DNA from: an uncultured Oscillospiraceae bacterium
Lineage (GTDB): Bacteria; Bacillota; Clostridia; Oscillospirales; Oscillospiraceae
Assembly: GCA_934533005.1 (NCBI GenBank)
Contig: CAKTBC010000062.1
Span: 1-10,760 of the forward strand
Direction: 5' to 3'
DNA length: 10,760 nucleotides
The notes under the pieces were generated by a model. The model was not told the DNA's origin, searched no databases, and saw only the letters and a list, made by a program, of their open reading frames with translations. A program made the position numbers and the translations under genes. Positions 1-5,590 of this stretch are shown piece by piece. How positions within the stretch are numbered: the stretch's first letter is position 1; each line of letters starts with the position of its first letter.

Positions 1-28
1 CCAGCATTTTCATGGTAGACTTCTTCAT
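1..28 (-). CDS. Start of an unidentified protein, cut by the window edge
   Basis: Only the first nine codons are visible (MKKSTMKML), so the function cannot be named. The start is credible: its ATG overlaps the TGA of the upstream amylase as ATGA, and an AAGGGA ribosome binding site sits five bases before it, inside the end of the amylase gene. The two-lysine start followed by further basic and hydrophobic residues would suit the beginning of a signal peptide. In a LacI-amylase operon, a sugar-binding lipoprotein of an ABC importer would be an obvious candidate, but that is a guess from context alone. Confidence 0.5.
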
Positions 29-1773
29 TTTCGTCCCTTCGCTTTCTTCTGATATATTTCCGCGGAGCACGGCGCAACGTCGATGGTAATTTCGCCGCTT
101 TCCGAGGATACAGTTTTTTTGCCGCTGATGCGGGGCGTCCACGCCCCCTCGGCGGCGATTTCTGTTTTCAACAGCTCGTTTCCGGCGTTGAGAACAACCA
201 GGGTCTCCTCCTCGCCGTATGTCCGGCGAAAGGCGTACACGTTGGAGGCGTCGTTGCAAAGGCACGTGCGGAAGTCCCCGCGGAGGAGGGACGGCGACTC
301 CCGCCGTATGCCGATGAGTTTTTTGTAATAGGCGAAAAGCTCTTTGTCCTGCTTCTCTTCGTCCCACTCCATGGCGATGCGGCAGTTTGGGTCGTTGCCG
401 CCGGAGAGTCCCACCTCGTCGCCATAGAATACCGCCGGGCAGCCGGGGAACGTCATTTGCAGCGCAGCGGCAAGCGCATGCCGCCGCTTGTCGCGGCAGA
501 GCCAGCGGAAGCGCTCGGTATCGTGGCTGTCGAGCGGGTTATAGAGCCGCAGCGCCGTCTCCCAGGGATAGAGCGAGAGCATCCGGTTGAGCCGGTGGTC
601 GAGCTCCGAGGGGGATATTCGATCCTCTGCGAGCCAGTCTCTCGCCGCGTCCCGGAAGAGATAATTCATCGCGGTATCAAGCCGGTCCGGGACGAGCAGC
701 CGGTGGGCATCTGCCCACGTTTCGCCGAGCAGGAGCGCCTCGGGGTTTTCCTTCTTGATCGCATCGGAGAAGTGCTCCCAGAACTGCGTGGGCGCTTCAT
801 CCGCCACGTCCAGCCGCCAGCCGTCAATGTGGAAATTACGTATCCAGTATTTGCCGACCGTGATGAAGTAGTCCCGCGCGCCAGCGTCCGCCAGATGGAT
901 CTTCGGCATCCATTTGTAGTGGCCGACGCAGTCGTAATTCTCGAGCCGCTCATTCACCGGGAAGCTCTGCGGGAAAAACCAGGAGGCATAGCCGGAGCTC
1001 TCGCCATTTCGCACCACATCCTGAAATGGCGGCCAGTAATACCCGCAGTGGTTGAATACGCCGTCGAGCAGCACCCGCAGCCCCAGCCTGTGGGCGGTGC
1101 GGACGAGCTCCGCGAGATCATCCTTCGTGCCGAAGGCGGGATCGATGTCGAAATAATCCACGGTGTCGTACTTGTGGTTGGAGGGTGCTTTGAATATGGG
1201 CGTGAGGTAGAGGCACGTTGCGCCGAGATCGCGGATGTAGCCAAGCTTTTCGATGATGCCGCGAAGATCGCCGCCCATGAAATTTTCTCGCGTCGGCGGC
1301 GCGCCCCACGGCTCCGCGCCGGGCGGGTTGTTGGACGTATCGCCGTTTCGGAAGCGCTCCGGGAAGATCTGATAATATACCTGCTCCGATGCCCAATCCG
1401 GCGCGCGGCTGCCGTCCGTCGGGTTCGGCCAGAGAAATTCGAAGAAGTTATCCTCCTCCGCCGCGGCGGAAAAGCCGTTTTTCCCGAGCCAGATGCTCTC
1501 GCCGCCGCTCTCGATATGAAATACATACCGCGTGTAGGCGGAAATGCCGTCCGTTTGGATGACCGCCCGGTAATGGTCGAGATAGGCATCGCGAAGAGCG
1601 CGTACCATAGAAACGCCGCGGCGCGTCACGCCGCTTTCGTACCGCGGCCACCAGAAGAGCGTGACCGCGTCCGCGTCCGAGCGGGCGGTGCTGAGCGAGA
1701 CGGCAAGCTCGTTTCTCCCGCGGGGCTGGAGGTAGTCCTCCGTATTTCGGAACTGAATGGCTGCCAGGTTCAA
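25..1773 (-). CDS. GH13 (subfamily 20-like) alpha-glucosidase: cyclomaltodextrinase / neopullulanase / maltogenic amylase type
   Basis: The 582-residue protein has an N-terminal beta-sandwich (about 1-125), as in the cyclomaltodextrinase/neopullulanase group, then a TIM-barrel and a C-terminal beta domain (about 500-582). All four GH13 motifs are visible: DGVFNHCG (237-244), GWRLDVADEA with nucleophile Asp322, GETWAD with acid/base Glu351, and LDSHDTER with the transition-state Asp418. The barrel stretch YDTVDYFDIDPAFG (202-215) is also typical. With no signal peptide it should act in the cytoplasm, hydrolysing alpha-1,4 (some alpha-1,6) links in imported maltodextrins or cyclodextrins. The start is TTG: no in-frame ATG fits the conserved N-terminus (NLAAIQFRN), and a purine-rich AAAGGGGGG site lies eight bases upstream. 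It follows the LacI gene by 16 bases and overlaps the next gene by four, so it is mid-operon. Exact specificity within the group is not readable. Confidence 0.92.
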   Translation of the reverse strand: MNLAAIQFRNTEDYLQPRGRNELAVSLSTARSDADAVTLFWWPRYESGVTRRGVSMVRALRDAYLDHYRAVIQTDGISAYTRYVFHIESGGESIWLGKNGFSAAAEEDNFFEFLWPNPTDGSRAPDWASEQVYYQIFPERFRNGDTSNNPPGAEPWGAPPTRENFMGGDLRGIIEKLGYIRDLGATCLYLTPIFKAPSNHKYDTVDYFDIDPAFGTKDDLAELVRTAHRLGLRVLLDGVFNHCGYYWPPFQDVVRNGESSGYASWFFPQSFPVNERLENYDCVGHYKWMPKIHLADAGARDYFITVGKYWIRNFHIDGWRLDVADEAPTQFWEHFSDAIKKENPEALLLGETWADAHRLLVPDRLDTAMNYLFRDAARDWLAEDRISPSELDHRLNRMLSLYPWETALRLYNPLDSHDTERFRWLCRDKRRHALAAALQMTFPGCPAVFYGDEVGLSGGNDPNCRIAMEWDEEKQDKELFAYYKKLIGIRRESPSLLRGDFRTCLCNDASNVYAFRRTYGEEETLVVLNAGNELLKTEIAAEGAWTPRISGKKTVSSESGEITIDVAPCSAEIYQKKAKGRK

Positions 1774-1781
1774 CGGCGCAT

Positions 1782-1790
1782 CCCCCCTTT
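1782..1790 (-). promoter_or_regulatory. Ribosome binding site that decides the TTG start of the amylase
   Basis: On the minus strand AAAGGGGGG directly follows the stop of the LacI gene and ends eight bases before the TTG at 1773-1771. A closer ATG at 1781-1779 opens only a three-codon frame (M-R-R) whose TGA overlaps the TTG as TTGA. This supports TTG as the true start, possibly translationally coupled to that mini-frame. Confidence 0.55.
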
Positions 1791-2809
1791 TATGGTTTCA
1801 TGGTAGAGCTGCGCTCTATCACTTTCGTTGTGATCTGTGACCGGCTCGCGCCGAAATCCGGCTTATCCATCTGCCGGAAGAGCGTTTCGGCGGCGATCCG
1901 CCCGAGCTCGAACGTATCGACGTCGACCGCAGAGATCGGAAGCTCCGCCATTTCCGTGACCTCGGTGTTGTCAAAGCACAAAATGCCGAGATCGTCCGGG
2001 ACGCGCCGGCCGAGCTCCCGTGCGCCGCGCAGCGCGGCAAGCGCCATTTTATCGTCGCAGCAGATCACGGCGTCCGGCGCAGCGGCGCTCGCGAAGAGCG
2101 TTTTGAGATAGAGCTTTGTTTCGTCAAACGCCGCGGCAGGGCTGACGCGGTAGACCGGATCGGGCGTCCGTCCGGCGCGGGTGAGCTCCGCGCGGTATCC
2201 CTCGAGACGGTCGCGCGTGAAAAGCTCCTTATCGCCGCGGGTAAGGAACCCAACGCGGCGGTAGCCCTTGCCGAGGAGATACCGGACGGCATTTGCCCCC
2301 GCCTGCTCGTTGGCAATATCCACCCAGCTCAGTCTGGCGCCCGCGTGCTTCACACGGCCGAGGACGACGAACGGGAAGGCCATATCCTCCACAAGCTTCA
2401 CAATGGAGCTCTGGAGCAGTGACACAGGAAGGACAAGCCCGTCAATTTTTTTACTGCGAATCAGCCTTTCGAGCGATCCGGCACCGCCGCGCTCGTCGTT
2501 GGCACTGGTGATGATAAAGTTATATCCTTTCCGGTGCGCCGCCGTTTCAATGCCGAACACGGTGTTGTTGAAAAATCGGTTGGCATAGGACTGTGTATCG
2601 GAGACGTTAACGGCGATGGCAATGGCACGGGCGCTGCCGCTCGCGAAGCTGCGGGCGATGTCGTTCGGGACGTATTGCAGCTCTTCCATCGCGCGGTAAA
2701 TGCGGTTGGAGGTCTCCTCGGAGATCGGCGCGGATTTGTTGATGACGCGCGAAACCGTAGACGCCGACACACCGGCCAGCTTCGCTACGTCCCGTATGGT
2801 GGCGGACAT
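1790..2809 (-). CDS. LacI/GalR-family transcriptional repressor
   Basis: The 339-residue protein starts with the LacI helix-turn-helix (TIRDVAKLAGVSASTVSRVIN, about 4-24) and the hinge-helix region (YVPNDIARSFASG, about 46-58). A periplasmic-binding-protein-like sugar domain follows (about 60-335), with typical signatures such as DGLVLPVS, GYRRVGFLTRG, PDAVICCDDKMALAAL and GILCFDNTEV. It should bind palindromic operators as a dimer and release or bind them on sensing a sugar. It is the first gene of the operon with the amylase 16 bases downstream, so an alpha-glucan-derived sugar is a reasonable effector (inference; MalR-like role). A strong AAGGAGGG site lies seven bases before the ATG. Two operator-like palindromes lie upstream, suggesting autoregulation. 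Confidence 0.93.
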   Translation of the reverse strand: MSATIRDVAKLAGVSASTVSRVINKSAPISEETSNRIYRAMEELQYVPNDIARSFASGSARAIAIAVNVSDTQSYANRFFNNTVFGIETAAHRKGYNFIITSANDERGGAGSLERLIRSKKIDGLVLPVSLLQSSIVKLVEDMAFPFVVLGRVKHAGARLSWVDIANEQAGANAVRYLLGKGYRRVGFLTRGDKELFTRDRLEGYRAELTRAGRTPDPVYRVSPAAAFDETKLYLKTLFASAAAPDAVICCDDKMALAALRGARELGRRVPDDLGILCFDNTEVTEMAELPISAVDVDTFELGRIAAETLFRQMDKPDFGASRSQITTKVIERSSTMKP

Positions 2810-2829
2810 AATTTGCCCTCCTTCCCGCC

Positions 2830-2860
2830 ATTATGCAACCGTTTGCACGTTCAGGTGCAA
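2830..2860 (-). promoter_or_regulatory. Probable promoter of the LacI-amylase operon
   Basis: Read on the minus strand, CATAAT (2835-2830) is a good -10 box, with TTGCAC (2860-2855) as a weak -35 at a long 19-base spacing. The start point would fall near 2823, giving a very short leader. The left edge of the near operator overlaps the -10, as expected for a self-repressed promoter. The -35 match is poor, so an additional promoter upstream near the second operator is possible. Confidence 0.4.
2833..2847. promoter_or_regulatory. LacI-family / cre-like operator, promoter-proximal
   Basis: ATGCAACCGTTTGCA is nearly palindromic around a central CG (TGCAAcC/GtTTGCA, one mismatched pair), the hallmark of LacI-family operators. 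It also fits the CcpA cre consensus WTGNAANCGNWNNCW at all positions on the plus strand. It overlaps the -10 of the LacI operon, so the product of the adjacent gene, CcpA, or both could repress here. Confidence 0.65.
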
Positions 2861-2920
2861 AGCGTCCTTTTTCCGCCGGAATACGGCGGGATTTCTCCGA
2901 AAAAGCACGGAAAACAGGTC

Positions 2921-2935
2921 ATGCAACCGTGTGCA
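2921..2935. promoter_or_regulatory. Second LacI-family / cre-like operator, upstream
   Basis: ATGCAACCGTGTGCA shares 14 of 15 bases with the promoter-proximal operator and has the same central CG, with two mismatched pairs in the palindrome. Its centre is 88 bases from the first, roughly eight helical turns, compatible with looping between two bound dimers (inference). Confidence 0.5.
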
Positions 2936-3069
2936 TTCTCATGCTATCACAGGGGGAAAGGAGCGTCAACGCCGTTGCATGAATGTTGCACGACGGCCCA
3001 AAAGGTTTGGCAGTTCCGCTAATTTTTCCGCTGCGTTTTATGGCAATCCGCCATCCCCCGAATACGCGA

Positions 3070-3104
3070 AGCGCCCTGCCTGTCACATAGACAGGCAGGG
3101 CGCT
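3070..3104. terminator. Strong hairpin after the alkyltransferase-like gene, probable terminator
   Basis: A perfect inverted repeat, GCGCCCTGCCTGTC and its complement plus one closing A-T pair, gives a 15-base-pair stem around a five-base loop (3085-3089). It lies 24 bases past the stop of the minus-strand operon. Neither strand has a T-run directly after it, so it is not a textbook intrinsic terminator. It may end transcription weakly or protect the 3' end of the message. Confidence 0.5.
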
Positions 3105-3127
3105 CCGGTATATCTGCCGGAACTTTT

Positions 3128-3414
3128 TCAGCAGTCCCAGCGGTATTTTTTCATGTCGACGCAGCCGTTAGAGCGAAACGCTACGCCCTCGCGCCCGAGC
3201 CGTTCGCGCTGCTCCGGAAAGTGCGGCGCGAGCCGCCCGGCATGGTTCACGACCCGGTGGCAGGGATAGTCGCCGTAAAGCTCCGCGCGGCTCACGACCT
3301 TTCCGACAAGGCGGGGATTTCGATGAGCCGCGCGATCTGCCCATAGGACGCAACACGCCCTTCGGGGATTTCCTCTACGGCGAAGAGAATTTCATATACG
3401 ATCCCTTCGTCCAT
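3128..3414 (-). pseudogene. MGMT/Atl-type alkyltransferase-like DNA-binding protein, frameshifted
   Basis: The start is sound: AGGAGG six bases before the ATG, then residues 1-31 ending YGQIARLI, the usual entry to the methylguanine-methyltransferase helix-turn-helix. The frame then stops at 3294-3292. From about 3319 the next frame continues the family: RNPRLVGKVVSRAELYGDYP, then the PCHRVV motif, and the tail GCVDMKKYRW up to the TGA at 3130-3128. As I recall the family, a glycine-x-proline step (IG.PRN) normally joins the two halves; here it is missing, consistent with a loss of about 10 bases near 3320. PCHRV contains the cysteine that accepts the alkyl group in true transferases. Intact, it would be about 98 residues, a small stand-alone DNA-binding domain. 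It is the third gene after a cupin and a CMD protein. A sequence error is possible, but a one-base error would not restore the missing residues. Confidence 0.75.
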
Positions 3415-3442
3415 CGTCTGCCTCCTGCCGCGCGCCGCGGCT

Positions 3443-3766
3443 TTAGTCGTTCCAGATCTCCTTCGCCATGCGAAACACCGCCCACGCCTTCGGCCAGCCG
3501 CAATAGAAGGCCGCGTGGGTGACGATCTCGGCGATCTCTTCCTTCGTAATGCCGTTTTTCTTCGCGCTCATCAGGTGATAGCGGAAGCTCTCGTCCGTGA
3601 GCCCCTGCGCCATGAGCGCAACGACCGTCACGAGAGAGCGGTCGTGCAGAGAGAGCTGCTCCTCCCGGCTCCACACCTCGCCGAAGAGCACATCGTCGTT
3701 CAGTTCCGCGAATTTGGGGGCGAATTCGCCGAGCGAATCGCGTCCCGCCGTCTGTTTTACTGCCAT
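3443..3766 (-). CDS. Carboxymuconolactone decarboxylase (CMD)-family protein
   Basis: This 107-residue all-helical protein carries the CMD/AhpD-like core. HDRSLVTVVALMAQG (41-55) is the first helix, and GITKEEIAEIVTHAAFYCGW (72-91) is the signature, with Glu77, Glu80, His84 and a single Cys89. The CxxC pair of AhpD peroxidases is absent, so a thiol peroxidase role of that kind is unlikely. It resembles the small single-domain CMD proteins of Firmicutes, whose true reaction is mostly unproven. AGGAGG, eight bases before the ATG, directly follows the stop of the cupin gene, so the two are probably translationally coupled. Cupin and CMD neighbours of this type are common and may act on the same small molecule or redox stress (inference). 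Confidence 0.88.
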   Translation of the reverse strand: MAVKQTAGRDSLGEFAPKFAELNDDVLFGEVWSREEQLSLHDRSLVTVVALMAQGLTDESFRYHLMSAKKNGITKEEIAEIVTHAAFYCGWPKAWAVFRMAKEIWND

Positions 3767-3779
3767 GATGCTTTCCTCC

Positions 3780-4211
3780 TTACAGCTTTTCGTATTCTTC
3801 GTCGGTCACCGGCTCGCACCATTCGTTGCTGCAGCCCTCGCCGGGGACCTCCATGGCAAGGTGCGAAAACCAGCTGTTCTTCTTTGCGCCGTGCCAGTGC
3901 TTCACGTTCGCCGGGATCATCACAACGCTGCCCTCGTGCAGGCTGACAGCCGGCTTTCCCTCTTCCTGATACCAGCCCTCGCCGGCGGTGCACAGGAGGA
4001 GCTGTCCGCCGCCCCTGGAAGCGTGATGGATGTGCCAGTTATTCCGGCAGCCGCGCTCAAACGTTACGTTTGCAACAAAGAGGCCGGTTTTCGGGTCGGT
4101 TAGCGGGTTCAAAAACGAATCGCCGATGAAATACTGCGCATAACCCGTATTCGGCGTGCCCGTGCCAAACATATTGTTCTTTTCAAATGCTTCTCTGTTT
4201 TCGTACACCAT
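3780..4211 (-). CDS. Small single-domain cupin protein
   Basis: The 143-residue protein is one cupin beta-barrel. Motif 1 is WHIHHASRGGGQ (59-70), with His60 and His62 as likely metal ligands and Gln70 where many cupins have Glu. Motif 2 is GSVVMIPANVKHWHGA (94-109), with His105 or His107 as the further ligand. The final stretch WFSHLAMEVPG is typical of the cupin subgroup found next to CMD proteins. There is no signal peptide, so it is cytoplasmic. The start has AAGGAG nine bases upstream. It is the first intact gene of the cupin-CMD-alkyltransferase operon. No convincing promoter stands in the 20 bases before it, so transcription may once have come from the truncated gene upstream. The substrate is unknown. 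Confidence 0.9.
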   Translation of the reverse strand: MVYENREAFEKNNMFGTGTPNTGYAQYFIGDSFLNPLTDPKTGLFVANVTFERGCRNNWHIHHASRGGGQLLLCTAGEGWYQEEGKPAVSLHEGSVVMIPANVKHWHGAKKNSWFSHLAMEVPGEGCSNEWCEPVTDEEYEKL

Positions 4212-4231
4212 GATCCAGATCTCCTTTACTT

Positions 4232-4339
4232 TTATTTCACTTTATAGCGCAGCCAAACCGCGCCGCTCTCGAACGCCTGCACGCTCTCCAGCGCGAGCGG
4301 CGTCACATCCTTTTCCGGCGAAAGGCCGTCAAACACGGC
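4232..4339 (-). pseudogene. C-terminal remnant of an unidentified minus-strand gene
   Basis: On the minus strand a frame ending at TAA 4234-4232 reads AVFDGLSPEKDVTPLALESV, then QAFESGAVWLRYKVK. Nearly all codons end in G or C, as in the real genes here. The frame stays open to an in-frame stop at 4375-4373, but beyond about 4340 its codons turn to AGA and TCG and there is no ATG. It ends 20 bases before the cupin gene, a normal operon spacing, so it looks like the tail of a gene that once led that operon. I do not recognise the protein. Confidence 0.4.
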
Positions 4340-4397
4340 GGACGATCTCACGCCCGCCGATCTCGACCGCGCCTACGCGCTGGGCAGAAATCTTTAA
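4338..4397 (+). pseudogene. C-terminal remnant of an unidentified plus-strand gene
   Basis: The plus strand reads ADDLTPADLDRAYALGRNL followed by TAA at 4395-4397, with codon use like a real gene, and a T-tailed terminator begins 16 bases later. It looks like the last helix of a protein. The sequence to its left (before about 4340) is better read as coding on the other strand, so the body of this gene is missing. A flavodoxin-type oxidoreductase tail is conceivable but not supported by any motif. Confidence 0.35.
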
Positions 4398-4412
4398 TCA
4401 TAAAATAACAAG

Positions 4413-4449
4413 GGACAGACCGGTTGCTTTTTCTGGTCTGTCCTTTTTT
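4413..4449. terminator. Bidirectional intrinsic terminator
   Basis: GGACAGACC (4413-4421) pairs with GGTCTGTCC (4435-4443) over a 13-base loop. On the plus strand six T follow directly, so it would end the plus-strand remnant at 4397. On the minus strand the hairpin lies just after the NapH-like stop and is followed by a looser T-rich stretch, so it can end that gene too. Confidence 0.8.
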
Positions 4450-4454
4450 CGGCA

Positions 4455-5279
4455 TTAGAGAGCTTTCTTGGGGCAGCTCTTTACGCACTCCATGCAAAGG
4501 ATGCACTCCGTGCCGTTTTTGCGCTTTCGGGAATTATCCGTCACATCCACGTCCATGGGGCAAATCTTTTTGCACTTGCCGCAGGAGACGCACTTTTCCT
4601 TGTCGCACGTGATGCGCAGGGCGGAAAAATAGCTCATCGGCTTGAGGAATACGGTGATCGGGCAGATGTACTTGCAGAACGCGCGGTTATCCTTCAGCAC
4701 GAGGGCGAGAACGATGCCGACGGCATAATAGACGATGTTTCCGATGATAAACGCCCAGAACATGATGCGCTCGATGTTCCCCACATGCGCGAGGAACAGC
4801 GCTGCGACAAACACCAGTGAGGCCGCGAACGTGACGTACCGAATCCAGCCGAAGGGCTTTCTCGGCTGCCGCGGCGCTTTGTACGGGAGAAAATCCAAAA
4901 CCATCGCCGTCCAGCAGGCATAGCCGCACCAGCCGCGCCCGAAAAGCAGCGGCCCGAAAATCTTCGCGACGGCATAGTGGATGGTCGCGGCCTCGAACAC
5001 GCCGGTGAAAAGGTAATACCAGAAGCCCTCGATCTGCATGTTCTCCCGGCAGATGAGGCCAAGATACACCAGCATATAAAGTCCCACCAGAAGCTGCACA
5101 ATGCGCCGCGCATGGCAGTAGTTTCGGATGAAGAGGAACAGCCCCAGCGCGATGGAAAGGCCGATATAGCTGAAATTGAAAAGATAGAAAAGATTGTCCT
5201 TCGTAAGCCACAGCGTGACCGCAACGATCTCAAACGCCGCGAGCAGAAGGATCGGCCCGAGGTATTTGCATTTCTTCAT
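4455..5279 (-). CDS. NapH/RdxA-like membrane protein with two 4Fe-4S clusters
   Basis: The 274-residue protein has about five membrane helices (roughly 8-27, 33-51, 58-77, 148-166, 172-196) and a C-terminal ferredoxin domain. GRGWCGYACW (114-123) and FCKYICPI (201-208) are the paired CxxxC motifs of the NapH/NosR/RdxA family, at the membrane face. Two 4Fe-4S motifs follow: C230, C233, C236, C240 and C259, C262, C265, C269, each closed by a proline. The family passes electrons between the quinone or flavin side and a partner redox enzyme. No partner is present: no nap, nos, rnf, FMN-binding or cytochrome gene lies nearby. The acceptor therefore cannot be inferred. It is a single gene between its own promoter and the terminator at 4413-4449. 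Confidence 0.88.
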   Translation of the reverse strand: MKKCKYLGPILLLAAFEIVAVTLWLTKDNLFYLFNFSYIGLSIALGLFLFIRNYCHARRIVQLLVGLYMLVYLGLICRENMQIEGFWYYLFTGVFEAATIHYAVAKIFGPLLFGRGWCGYACWTAMVLDFLPYKAPRQPRKPFGWIRYVTFAASLVFVAALFLAHVGNIERIMFWAFIIGNIVYYAVGIVLALVLKDNRAFCKYICPITVFLKPMSYFSALRITCDKEKCVSCGKCKKICPMDVDVTDNSRKRKNGTECILCMECVKSCPKKAL

Positions 5280-5309
5280 TTTTCGCCTGTCCCCTTCCCT
5301 TTTTAAGGC

Positions 5310-5318
5310 ATTGTATCA
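5310..5318 (-). promoter_or_regulatory. Extended -10 promoter of the NapH-like gene
   Basis: On the minus strand TGATACAAT gives an extended -10 (TGn plus TACAAT, five of six matches). No good -35 stands at the usual distance, which fits extended -10 promoters. The start point would be near 5303, leaving a leader of about 24 bases that contains an AAGGGGA site before the ATG at 5279. Confidence 0.5.
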
Positions 5319-5394
5319 TGCAGTCGGCCGAAAGAACAGCGTCATAATGCCGAAAGCGGGATGCGGCGGCGGGAAAATTTGTTGATAAATCCCT

Positions 5395-5423
5395 TTGCAA
5401 TCCCCTGCTGCATTCGTTATAAT
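5395..5423 (+). promoter_or_regulatory. Sigma-A promoter upstream of the MATE gene
   Basis: TTGCAA (5395-5400) and a perfect TATAAT (5418-5423) are separated by 17 bases. Transcription should start near 5430, directly before a strong terminator hairpin. It is the best promoter in the window. Confidence 0.75.
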
Positions 5424-5431
5424 GGATGTAC

Positions 5432-5485
5432 AGCGTGTGGCGTTTCTGCGTAAATCCGGTTGCAGAAACGCCGCGCGCTTTTTTT
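5432..5485 (+). terminator. Terminator hairpin at the very 5' end of the MATE transcript (attenuator or small-RNA end)
   Basis: AGCGTGTGGCGTTTCTGC (5432-5449) pairs with 5462-5479 through 18 base pairs, two of them G-U, around a 12-base loop. Seven T follow (5479-5485). It begins only about two bases after the predicted transcription start, so most transcripts should stop after about 55 bases unless something prevents folding. The MATE start codon lies 105 bases beyond the T-run. Confidence 0.8.
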
Positions 5486-5541
5486 CGGAAATGCGTGAAA
5501 AATTCATAAGCAAATCGTGTAGCAGAAATGCGTAAGTCCGG
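5447..5541 (+). repeat. Direct repeat TGCGTAARTCCGG in the MATE leader
   Basis: TGCGTAAATCCGG (5447-5459) recurs as TGCGTAAGTCCGG (5529-5541), 12 of 13 identical. Each sits in the left arm and loop of one of the two hairpins. GCAGAAAYGC also occurs twice (5462-5471, 5522-5531), and GAAATGCGTRA twice (5488-5498, 5525-5535). Confidence 0.7.
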
Positions 5542-5563
5542 GTTTTGCGGGCTTGCGCATTTC
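5525..5563 (+). promoter_or_regulatory. Second leader hairpin, just before the MATE ribosome binding site
   Basis: GAAATGCGTAAG (5525-5536) pairs with CTTGCGCATTTC (5552-5563), 12 pairs with one G-U, and an inner CCG/CGG extends the stem. A T-rich but interrupted stretch follows. The right arm could instead pair with the earlier GAAATGCG copy at 5488-5495, giving two exclusive folds. Confidence 0.55.
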
Positions 5564-5590
5564 TTATTCTTTGAAAGAAAGGTGAAGAAA

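Noticed and set aside
457..1806. A 449-codon plus-strand frame opposite the amylase
   Set aside because: The amylase on the minus strand has all GH13 motifs; the plus frame is a GC-driven shadow without family sequence.
2974..2991. A third operator-like site with two TTGCA blocks
   Set aside because: The GTTGCA blocks are direct, not inverted, and there is no central CG palindrome, so it does not fit the other two sites.
3375..3674. A 99-codon minus-strand frame overlapping the CMD and alkyltransferase-like genes
   Set aside because: Out-of-frame shadow of the CMD gene; it spans two real starts and has no recognisable domain.
5316..5513. A 65-codon minus-strand frame between the NapH-like and MATE genes
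   Set aside because: It covers the MATE promoter and terminator hairpin, with no ribosome binding site of note and poor codon use.
5528..5590. Upstream in-frame ATG as the MATE start, or a leader peptide there
   Set aside because: The added residues are not family sequence, the ATG lies within a hairpin arm, and the frame has no stop, so it is not a separate leader peptide. The 5591 start has a better ribosome binding site.
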